Assembly (NCBI GenBank): GCA_050084515.1
Contig: CM114272.1
Coordinates: 1,426,001-1,490,000, forward strand
Reading direction: 5' to 3'
Source: Blasia pusilla
Lineage: Eukaryota; Marchantiophyta; Marchantiopsida; Blasiales
Length of the DNA stretch: 64,000 nt
Shown here in pieces: positions 23,453 to 32,015 of the stretch; within the stretch, counting starts at the first letter, position 1, and the number at the start of each line of letters is the position of its first letter. The notes under the pieces were generated by a model that saw nothing but the letters and a program-made list of their open reading frames with translations, did not search any database and was not told the DNA's origin. A program made the position numbers and the translations under genes.

Positions 23453-25144
23453 ATGATGGCGTTCTTCCAAGGTTTGAAAGAACGGGGTAGTGCGAGCAGT
23501 AGTAGTGGTGTGACACGGAGTGGAGTGAGATACCGAGGGGTTACCAGTGAGGAGCTACCTCGACATCCATCCGTGGCTGGATCGTCATCACTAGACACTG
23601 TGTCTGGTGACGAGATCGCAGACAGAGACAGTAGTACTTGGCAGGAGATGGACGACATGGGCCATCGGGGCCTGCGTCATTTCTCGGGTGCAGTGGGCAC
23701 CATCGACTTAGATGATTTTATCCAGGATTTCGACACGTGGTACGACTTCCAGGAGATACGGACCCGACACAGTTCAAACCTTTCATGGCATGGAAGGGGT
23801 ATTTCCAACACTTGGAGGGTCCTCCGATGGATGACTACATGGAGTTTTGATCACTACATTGAGTAGAGATCAATGTCTGGAGGATGTATTGGGCTCCAGG
23901 GTATGTGTCCACTAGTGGTCGCGAGGCATATGATGGGATTGTGAGAGGAGAGAGACCCACACCATCAGCCTGGAGACTAGATGGAGAGGAGGGCAGTAAG
24001 ACAGACGATGTGGCAGAGACCTCTGGTGGTAGAGGGCCACCCAACTTCAGCCCCAAAGTGGAGTTCTTCCGATAGTTGGGGAAGAGCTACGAGGCGTCTG
24101 CGCAAATAAAAGTCAAGAGTCTGAGATTTTCAGCGATGATCGGGTGAGAGTCTGAGAGAGGCATTCACGCGCATGAGGAGGCTGATCATTGCTACGTATG
24201 GAGTGACTGAGGCGCAGTCAATCCAGTATTGGTACATGGTTCTGGACCGAGAACTACGGAGGAGAGTCCGAGATGCGGTGCTGATTCACACAGCAAAGCC
24301 CACATTGAAGGTGGTCTTTGAGTTGTCTTAGCGTATTGAGCTCAACATGAGTAAGGAGCAGGTAGTGACCGCTGGATTTTCTCGAGAGTCGACGGGTCCA
24401 CGAGTGACGGTGACGGTGACCCCACAGGTGCCACAGCGAGCACCAGTACCACGGGAGCGGGCCAGTGTGCCCAGAGAGCAGGGCGGGTACCATGAGCCTA
24501 TGAGGCAACGACCCGTACCTACATATGTAGCCCGGCAGGGACAGATGTGGTCTTGTTGGACGTTTGGAGGGGCCCATAGACAAAGAGACTGCCCACAGCA
24601 TGGGAGAGGACCACCAGTGCCTCCAATTGCTCAGGAGCCACTGAAGATGGCCCCACCACACCACCAGTGTGACAATTGCCACAGATATGGTCACACTAGG
24701 GATAGATGTTTTGACCTTCGCCGAGGGGCACGTCCACAGGTAGGCCGAGGGCCTGGGGGTGGTCATCCTGGAGGAGGTCAGGGAGTCCTTCTTGGACGTG
24801 GTGGTAGAGGACCACCACCAGCCAAAGGAGATGGAGCAAGAGCACCAGAGCCGGCACTTCTCTCACGCATCGATCAGTTGGAGCAGAGGATTGCTGCCAT
24901 GACGACGATGCAGCTTAGGGAAGGCACGGAGCTACGAGTAGCTAGTGTGACTCCAGCTTCTACCTCTTACCCTGACCCGGGTGAGGATCTCACCAGTATG
25001 GGATTTATGTGTAGTGCAGCCCAGGTTGAGGCAGTTGCAATGGTGACTCGGGGTGCTACAAGAGGCACCCAGCCATCAAGAGGTGGAGTTGAGATTGACC
25101 CACCAGAGGGGACCGATGGGCGGCAGGCTAGGGTTCCACAGTGA
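23453..25144 (+). pseudogene. Ty3 gag, copy 2 with zinc knuckles (broken)
   Basis: ATG at 23453. N-terminus and gag domain are homologous to copy 1 at roughly 50-60 per cent identity. Frames: 23453-23866, 23884-24075 (ends TAG 24073), then 24120-25144 with TAG at 24329-24331 and TGA at 25142-25144. A first knuckle CWTFGGAHRQRDC has lost one cysteine, the second, CDNCHRYGHTRDRC, is a complete C-x2-C-x4-H-x4-C. The region after it is Gly/Arg/Pro-rich, as expected for the RNA-binding end of gag. Confidence 0.85.
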
Positions 25145-25654
25145 TTCACATTGTCGGAGGCACTACACACACCATCGATGGTGCCTCGACGACTAGCAGT
25201 GCCTACAGCTCAGGTATCTACGTCGACCTCACGAGGAGTTGGAGTGACAACTCTTATGCCGGCTGGAGTGGAGTCAGTGTCGACCATAGTGTTGGAGGTG
25301 GCCACCAGAGTGAGTCAGACTCCACTATTTTCCGCCATAGAGTTGGCGACGTTGGGAGTTGGACCAGCTGAGGTGTTCCGGTTGGCCGCCACGTTGTGTG
25401 AGCATGGAGAGATGACTGCTTCTTGTTCAGAGGTAGTTGAGGAGGTGGTGGACTTGCCCTCAGAGCCGGTGCTCGGGACGTTCACCGCAGAGTCATGGCA
25501 TGCGGCGGCGGCGAAGTTGGTAGATATGCCTGCTCGACCGGTCATAGAGCGAGCAGTGGTGACACCTGGAGTAGTGTTACTGGATAACCGAGCTAGAGTA
25601 TTTCGCTTGGTTAGTCTAACGGGACGAGATACCACTCCGCCGCGCCCTACTTGA
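25145..25654 (+). pseudogene. Post-gag linker of the gypsy polyprotein
   Basis: In the same frame as the gag2 C-terminus once the TGA at 25142 is passed, open to 25654. Rich in Val/Ala/Thr with no recognised domain; the counterpart after gag1 shows it belongs to the element. A frameshift near 25630 separates it from the protease. Confidence 0.65.
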
Positions 25655-26282
25655 TTCGGGAGCGCAACCCTTGATGTTAGGGAAGGCGGCGTGTTTAGCG
25701 TTGGGGTTACGGAAGGCCGACATTGAGCCTTGTCCCTTCCAGATACAGACCTCTATTGGGGGCGTGTCACCCACGCAGTATATGACTCGACAAGAGATAG
25801 TTGTCAGAGTCCAGCCAGAGCATGAGACGGATAGTGCTATGGTGCGTACACATGCGACACGACACCAACCGAGTAAATGCGATGTTGTTGGTGAGGAGTA
25901 CGATGTTATATCCCCTAGATTCATCCTTGACTTCTGGGAGGAGATCTTTTCTTATCGGCCAAGATGGCGGTCAGGTGACGGCCGGATGAGTCAGTTACCC
26001 GTGCAGTTTGCGGGACGAGGTGGTCGATCACGAGGCGAGTCTGTGACCACGTTGGCGGCTTTCACAGGTAGTGTTAGCTGGCCAGGAGAGTTGTTGGAGG
26101 GGAATGCACATGCGGAGGATGTCCCAATAGCGGATAGTCCCACGGAGAGACAAGCCATGGCGGGTGTCTCTTCCCATGTTGGCGAGACCTCTTCACCATT
26201 GTGGGGTACGACTCAAGAGCTACAGAAGAGTGCCGACAACCTCGTGAGGCAGGCGTGGAGTCATGCTTTTATCCTGGAGTAG
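25636..26282 (+). pseudogene. Retropepsin-like aspartic protease region
   Basis: LLDSGAQPLML at 25647-25679 is the DSGA catalytic motif of retroelement proteases, followed by LGL and a IVVRVQ strand. The frame continues to a TAG at 26280-26282 through about 130 poorly conserved residues. It is in the same frame as the methyltransferase, separated by that one stop and ten codons. Confidence 0.7.
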
Positions 26283-26312
26283 CGAGAGTCATGTGGCGAT
26301 CGGGCTCTTGGC

Positions 26313-27467
26313 GTGGAGATGTTGACCCCACTGGATACCACACTCGTTGTGTGGCAGTGCCCAAAGGAGGGTGTTAGGGTGTTAGATCTCTTTGGAGGGA
26401 TTAGCACCGGATTGGCTGCAGTATTGCAGGAGGGCATACGGGTGCATCAGTACCTTTATGTGGAGAGAGATGAGACCGAACGGCGAGTATCATTACGTCA
26501 CGTGGCGAGATTGGTCCAGAGGTATCCTGAGTTTTTGCTGGTATCTGCAGTACGGGGATATGAGCATACACTACCCGCCGAAATCTCTTTGGTGTGGGCA
26601 CAGGATCTGGATAGAGTTGGCACCATTCATTTGGTGATTGTTGGATGGCCATGTCAGGGTCATTCATCAGCTGGCCGAGGATTTGGATTGCAAGATCCGG
26701 GGTTAGGGATGTTTTGGGAGATGCTGCGAGTAGTACGACACTTGCAAGAGAGTCAGACATGTTCTCCAACGTACATCTTGGAGAACGTGCCGTTGTTGGG
26801 AGACACTTGTGCACGTGTGATGACGAGTGTGTATCAAGTGAGGTCCTGGTTGGGAACTGCTGTGTTATTAGATGTGGCGAGAGTTGGATCAGGTGCCCAT
26901 CGTCCACGACTGTGGTGGACAAACCTAATACCATCAGAGGTACTGAGTCGAGCATACGATGGAGTCCAGAGAGCACCACATCTTTCAATGGATGCTATTT
27001 TGGGCTCAGGGCGTCGATCTCAGGTGGTGACATGGGATGATAGACCACCGTTGGCCATGGCCAATAGGGTGGGGGAGTTGAGGGCAGCCTTACCTACGTT
27101 GGTGAGCTTCCCAGCATCCCATGCCTTTTGTCAAGGAGGGCCATGCATGATTTGGGATGAGGTGACCGGAGCATTGGAGGAGCCTACAGTAGATGAGCGC
27201 GAGCGCGCCATGGGGTTCGCTACCGTTGCTACGGCGGTGCCACGGATGACTGAGGCATCCCGGAGACAGGTGTTGGGGCAGGCGATAGACCTCAATTGTC
27301 TCACATGGATAGTCAGCCTAGGTATGGCTGAGCAGAGACGAATGCGAGTGTCATCCATGCCGTCACGACCACAAGTTGGACCATTGCCTACAGGGTCTGT
27401 ACAGACATTGGCTAGGGGTGAGACGAGGAGAGATAGGCACCCATGGACTTCCTGGGACGTCGTTTGA
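26313..27467 (+). CDS. DNA cytosine-5 methyltransferase inside gypsy pol, DNMT3/DRM-like
   Basis: An uninterrupted 384-residue frame carrying the C5-methyltransferase core: motif I VLDLFGG (23-29, S-adenosylmethionine loop), acidic VERD (50-53), motif IV GWPCQ with catalytic Cys114, motif VI ENV (157-159), motif VIII HRPR (196-199), a target-recognition-like part with ERERAMGF (295-302), and a motif X-like RRQVLGQAIDLN (318-328). The GAHRPRLWW form of motif VIII and the late ERE-MGF are closest to DNMT3-type enzymes as I remember them. It would methylate cytosine in DNA; sequence context is unknown. No PWWP, ADD, UBA, BAH or chromodomain is present. It lies between protease and RT in the element polyprotein, upstream in frame with the protease. 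The start at 26313 is only the first ATG after a stop; the native product was probably cleaved from a polyprotein. Confidence 0.92.
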   Translation: MEMLTPLDTTLVVWQCPKEGVRVLDLFGGISTGLAAVLQEGIRVHQYLYVERDETERRVSLRHVARLVQRYPEFLLVSAVRGYEHTLPAEISLVWAQDLDRVGTIHLVIVGWPCQGHSSAGRGFGLQDPGLGMFWEMLRVVRHLQESQTCSPTYILENVPLLGDTCARVMTSVYQVRSWLGTAVLLDVARVGSGAHRPRLWWTNLIPSEVLSRAYDGVQRAPHLSMDAILGSGRRSQVVTWDDRPPLAMANRVGELRAALPTLVSFPASHAFCQGGPCMIWDEVTGALEEPTVDERERAMGFATVATAVPRMTEASRRQVLGQAIDLNCLTWIVSLGMAEQRRMRVSSMPSRPQVGPLPTGSVQTLARGETRRDRHPWTSWDVV

Positions 27468-29080
27468 GCAGAGAGTGCGAAGGCAGCTAGAGTAGCACAT
27501 GTTCATTTTTCGGATGTGGAGCATGGTGTAGGAGGTCAGAGTGGAGTGGCTCTTGCAGAGGTGGCTAGGGTTGCTACATAGCAACCAAAGCCAGAGGTTG
27601 TGTCCTCTCCAAGTGAGGTCACGATGGAGACTTGGAAGCCTGTGATAGGTCTCAAGTTGATAGGAGGAGAGCGACGGCGAGTTCATAGGTTTCTGAGAGG
27701 GCATGTCAATTGTTTTGCCTTCAGTATGAGAGACTTGGGTACGATGAAGGGTCTCGGGATACAGATTGAGTTGGCTAGTGATACGCCGATCTTTCGTTGA
27801 CCCTACAGGTCTTCTTATATGGAGCGAGCCTTGATTTAGAGCAGGAGTCAAGACTTGTTGGAGAGCAGGACTTATCACATGGGGAGTATGCATCTGCCAC
27901 AGTCATGCCGGCAAAGAAGGATATGTATGGCAATTGGACGGATAGGCGGATGTGTGGAGATTACCGTCCTATCACCCGACAGACGCGGTGAGATCGGTAC
28001 ACCATGCCTACTCTTGAGGAGATCTTTGATACGGTAGGGCATGCAAAGATCTTCAGTACTTTAGATCTCCGTGCTGGCTATCATCAGCTTCCTATCAAGT
28101 TGGAGGACAGGGAGAAGACAACATTCTGGGGGATAGATCGGTTCGGGAGAGATTGCTTGTATCAGTGGCGGTTCTTACCATTTGGGTTGAAGAACGCGCC
28201 TGCAGAGTTTCAGAGAGTGATGGATAGGATTCTGGCTGGCTTAGAGTTTGTACGATATTACATAGATGATATTCTTATCTTCAGTTCCACGGTTGAGAAG
28301 CATGAGCGACACTTCGAGGAGGTGTTTCGGCGATTGCAGTTACATGGACTGAAATTACATCCAGGCAAGTGCAGATTCTTTCAGGAGCAGATTGAGTACT
28401 TGGGATACACCATATACCCGAGTGGGTTAGTTGTTCAGCAGACGAAGGTAGAGGCTATTGTGCAGATTCCACGCCCTACAGATGTGAGTCGAGTCCAAGC
28501 ATTTCTTGGACTGGCGAACTCCTATCGACGGTATGTCAAGAGTTTTAGTGCGATCGCAAAGTCTTTGACCTTGTTGAGGAGACTTGATCAAGTTTGGTTG
28601 TGGGGAGATGATCAGGAGCGAGCATTTCACGAGCTCAAGGACATGTTGACATCCTCATCCATTTTACAGAGACCGGTTAGGGGTCGCCCATTCGAGTTAC
28701 ATACGGATTGGAGCATGTTGGATCTAGGAGCAGTGCTTACTCAAAGGGATGACGAGGAGAGGGAGTTCATTGTGGCTTACGCAAGCCGATCGAACAACAT
28801 TGCATAGGCAAAATACAACTCTTACGAGGGAGATTACTTGGCTGCAGTGTGGGCCGTGGCACATTTTAGGTGCTATTTATTCGGCAACCCTTTCACACTT
28901 ATCATTGATCATCAGGCGTTGAGATGGTTGATGGAGTCCGACAAGCTTACAGGAAAGCTTGCCAGGTGGGCTCTATTACTATAGGAGTATGAGTTTGAGG
29001 TGGTTCATAGGCCAGGTCGACTAAACCAGGATGCGGATGGGTTAATTTGTAACCCATGTCTTAGTTAGAGAGACGACACA
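27468..29080 (+). pseudogene. Ty3 reverse transcriptase and RNase H (broken)
   Basis: 27600-27840 is the RT N-terminal part with TGA at 27798 and TAG at 27837; a frameshift follows near 27850. From 27870 one frame gives SHGEYAS, RRMCGDYRPI, a TGA at 27989, LDLRAGYHQLPI, FLPFGLKNAPAEFQ and the catalytic YIDD (28257-28268), then GYTIYPSGL and the connection. RNase H follows: FELHTDWS, AYASRSNN, TAG at 28805, SYEGDYLAAVWAVAHFRCYL, TAG at 28982, and VVHRPGRLNQDADGL. The D-E-D-D residues are mostly visible (first Asp in HTD, later IIDH and NQDADGL). TAG at 29066 ends the segment. Confidence 0.93.
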
Positions 29081-29089
29081 CGAGCTCGA

Positions 29090-30620
29090 TGGCACGGAGA
29101 GAGTGATGAGGAGATGATGTCCGGTTGGCATCCATCTGCCTATCTTTGTTGGTTGACTATGGCAGGTCATCCACAGGTGATGACTCCAGTGGTGGGGTTG
29201 GATGATGAGTCTTTGTATCCGGAGGTTAGTGAGGAGGCGACAGGTGGTCGTGATATCCATGACGACGTGGAGGTTGTGGAATTCTTGCACACTGGCGTCA
29301 TAGCAAGTACAGTGAGAGCTAGGGAGCGGGATCGGATCCTACAGAGAGCCAAGAGGTTCAGGTGGGAGGGGACTCACATTTTGCGGGTATGGGGAGATGG
29401 TAGGATACGAGTGGTACCTCATCCTTCCCAGCGAGCACGTGTAGTGCAACATGCCCATGAGAAGTTGGGACATTTTGGAGTAAAGCTTACTTACAACTTA
29501 CTCAAGGTTCAGTATTGGTGGCGCGACATGCATAGTGGGGTACAACAGTTTGTAGCTAGATGTATGGTATGTGACAGAGTGCGAGCATCCTTCAATGCTC
29601 CCACTCCGCAGTTACATCCTTTGCCGATTATGGGTTTAGGTTATCGGTGGAGTTAAGACTTTGCGGGACCTTTGCCATTGACAGGGCGTCATCATAGGTA
29701 CGTGTTGGTCATGGTGGAGCATTTCTCCAAGTGGATAGAGTTGGTGGCACTACAGGACAAGGCAAGCGAGGGAACAACTTATGCGTTTCTAGATCGTGTA
29801 CTTAGTCATTTTGGTGCACCGGCGGAGGGATTGACTGACTAGGGTACCGAGTTCATGGGAGAGTTTCAGGCCTTATGTGATCAGGCACTAATAGATCACC
29901 GCACCACGTCCAGAGATCATCTTGAGGCGGATGGGTTGGCGGAGAGAGTGGTACAGACGGTGAAGAGAGGATTGCGCAAGTATAGCTTGCAGCGGGTACA
30001 GTTGAGGGAGTGGGACTTGCAGTTGCCATGGTTGGTTATGGTTATTGCTTTAGTCGGCAGGCATCCTTGGCGTCATTTTCACCGTACTTTTTTCTCTTTG
30101 GGAGAGAGCCAGATTTACCTGCAGCGATTCGACGTGACATGGAGGAAGTGTTAGATCTTGATGATCCAGATGTGTGGGTACAAGTATGTTCTCAAAGGGC
30201 GGAGGTTTTTTGTAGAGTTATGCCTATGGCCTTTGAGAACTTAGCTATTGCTCAACATAGACATATATTGAGGTACGGAACCATTCGTGGAGGAGGTTAT
30301 CATCCAGGGATTAGGAGGTTTCATCTAGGAGATTACGTGTATTTATAGTTGGCGGCACCCACGATGCTAGATGTCACTGCATGGCGCACGATCCTACGTG
30401 TGCGCGAGGTATTACCGACCGGAGTCCTCATGTTGGAGGGACGGGATGGTATGGTTTGGAAGGATCATGTGCGCAATTGTGCGCCATGTCATCTTCCGAA
30501 CGTAGATGGGACGGTGGATCCGAGCTTGGCAGTGGTACCTACAGGCTTGAGGTGTATGTTGTGCAGATCTGTGAGGGATGCATCCACCATGTTGGTATAT
30601 GATGGTTGTTCTTGAGGATG
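29090..30620 (+). pseudogene. Ty3 integrase (broken)
   Basis: A spacer is followed by the HHCC zinc domain (HAHEKLGHFG...CMVCDRV, 29449-29580), then the D,D-35-E core: DFAGPLP after a TAA at 29654, LTD before a TAG at 29840, and GLAERVVQ near 29934-29960. A frameshift near 30040 moves the frame; FFLFGREPDLPAAIRRD and the C-terminal DNA-binding region follow, with TAG at 30346-30348. No chromodomain is visible. Confidence 0.92.
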
Positions 30621-30760
30621 GCATATGTCATATCTGACCCTCCCTCTTGATGTGGTTCCCACGGGACGATGAATGTGTCCGAGATGTGTATAGGGTAGTA
30701 GGTCATGTCAGAGAGATGTGATATTTTCTATCTGGAGTTGGGGGGATCCAACTGCCAGCT

Positions 30761-30770
30761 AGGGGGGCGG
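30761..30770 (+). other. Candidate polypurine tract
   Basis: AGGGGGGCGG lies directly before the LTR-tail-like sequence at 30771; a second G-run is at 30737-30746. It is where plus-strand priming would be expected, although the complete LTR starts only at 30910. Confidence 0.4.
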
Positions 30771-30907
30771 TTGTGTGATCTCCATGTATATGTATGAGTT
30801 GATTTTTGTACATGTGTGGATCTACCTGTGTGTGGGAGAGATCGGTGTTGTGTGGTGTAGATGTCACCAGCGATGTATGTTGTGTAGCGATATGTATGCG
30901 CACGACA
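30771..30907 (+). repeat. Isolated LTR A tail preceding the full LTR
   Basis: 137 bases nearly identical to the last 136 bases of LTR A (31392-31527), from TTGTGTGATCTCC to GTATGCGCACGACA. The same tail follows integrase in the relic at 7790-7905, so it looks like a normal part of this family rather than an accident of this copy. Confidence 0.75.
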
Positions 30908-31079
30908 GCTGTCACATCTGAGTAGCCGATAGGCCGAGATCTATCGTGGATAGAGCGTAGGATCCAGCGGACTATCTTGAGTGTAACTTTGTCCCACTGT
31001 GTCGGATGAGGTTGAGGATAGGTCCATTGTGTCAGGAACGTCATTTCTGACAACATTCATATTGAGGTCTTTCACAGAC

Positions 31080-31134
31080 GGGTGACTTGTTCACCAGGTC
31101 ACCCGCCCCTGGTAACCTGTGCGCACAGGTTACC
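31080..31134. promoter_or_regulatory. Paired palindromes upstream of the LTR TATA box
   Basis: GGGTGAC (31080-31086) pairs with GTCACCC (31098-31104) around an 11-base loop, and GGTAACCTGTGC at 31111-31122 is followed at once by its exact complement, a perfect 24-base palindrome. They lie 50-100 bases before the TATA box. The solo LTR at 42030-42062 keeps a diverged version. Confidence 0.6.
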
Positions 31135-31183
31135 AAGGAGAGGGCTATTTTTAGGGGAAGAGCATGTTGGCTCTTCCCAACCC

Positions 31184-31190
31184 TATATAA
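31184..31190 (+). promoter_or_regulatory. TATA box of LTR A
   Basis: TATATAA in a CCCTATATAAGAGAGG context, conserved in position (as CCTATAAGAGAGG) in the solo LTR near 42107. Confidence 0.65.
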
Positions 31191-31527
31191 GAGAGGAATA
31201 TGGCTTTCCTAAGCCATCTTTCTCATGTTGGGCCGTTGGAGCACCTCCCTTGTATGTGTGTGAGATATGACTAGGGTGCTAGCGTCCGGATTCCTTGATA
31301 GCACAGGGTGGACGAGGCTCAATATGTCGATGTAGATTGAGGAGTGGAGTTTTAGGCCGGGTGTGACGTTTTTACTACTCTTTATTTTTGGTTGTGTGAT
31401 CTCCATATATATATATGAGTTGATTTTTGTACATGTGTGGATCGACCCGTGTGTGGAGAAGATCGGTGTTGTGTGGTGTAGATGTGACTAGTGATGTATG
31501 TTGTGTAGCGATATGTATACGCACGAA

Positions 31528-32015
31528 AACTTACCATTGTAGGTAAGTACCATTTTGAGTATATGATCGACTTATATTTTTGGTAAGTGGCCCTTGACCT
31601 CCTACATTAGGCCAAGAGCCAAGAAGGTGACTTGGGAGCATAGATTACCATGGACCGAGCTTGGGAGAGGGGAGGGGTATACCTCAAGGAGAGAGAGCTT
31701 GAGAGCTCATTCTCTCTTTGTTGAACCTCTTGGCATGAGGCGGAGGAGATATGGTCTTGTTTGCCTTGTGTGTGTAACCCAAGCCTCTCATTAGGAGAGT
31801 GGGTTTGGTTTGATATTGAGAAACACATGTGAGAGTGCACACATGTGAGAACTATAGTGTTGTGAGAGAGATTTGATCTTACTTTATTGGAGATATTTTG
31901 GTACTTCTTGTCTCGTTGTTTGGATGCCATGAGTTAGTATGGGATCTTGCGTGTTTGAGTGTGTGTGTTCGGTGACAGCGATGTATGTTGTGTAGCGATG
32001 TGTATGCGCATGACA
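31528..32015 (+). repeat. LTR family B, right copy (5' part missing)
   Basis: Matches 19442-19792 from AACTTACCATTGTAGG onward and then the U5 part seen in the solo copy at 62169-62310, ending GCGCATGACA. The first 155 bases of LTR B are absent; the copy begins exactly where LTR A ends. Confidence 0.8.

Larger units (their letters stand above)
30910..31527 (+). repeat. Complete LTR, family A
   Basis: About 618 bases from TGTCACATC to GTATACGCACGA, with palindromes at 31080-31134 and a TATA box at 31184-31190. The solo copy at 41836-42439 has the same order and length and defines the ends. Confidence 0.8.
19288..32015 (+). mobile_element. Composite Ty3/gypsy LTR retrotransposon carrying a DNA methyltransferase
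   Basis: Order: LTR family B (5' part), long leader, leader-gag unit 1, leader-gag unit 2, pre-protease region, aspartic protease, cytosine-5 methyltransferase, reverse transcriptase, RNase H, integrase, then an LTR-A tail, a complete LTR A and the 3' part of an LTR B. PR-RT-RH-IN order is Ty3/gypsy. The 350 bases shared by the two B LTRs (19442-19792 and 31528-31886) are about 95 per cent identical by eye, so the insertion is not ancient. The outer flanks share CATT (19284-19287 and 32016-32019), a candidate 4-base target duplication. Nearly all domains except the methyltransferase contain stops or frameshifts; the copy is non-autonomous now. Confidence 0.85.

Noticed and set aside
26313-27467. 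Methyltransferase as bacterial contamination or a host DRM/CMT pseudogene
   Set aside because: It is framed on both sides by the same gypsy polyprotein, shares frame with the protease, and lacks the host accessory domains and introns.
20964-30348. TAG read as glutamine (altered genetic code)
   Set aside because: Many TAG codons fall at apparent Gln positions in the gypsy element, but UXS ends in TAG at the family-typical terminus and the intact host genes have no internal TAG. C-to-T decay explains the pattern.
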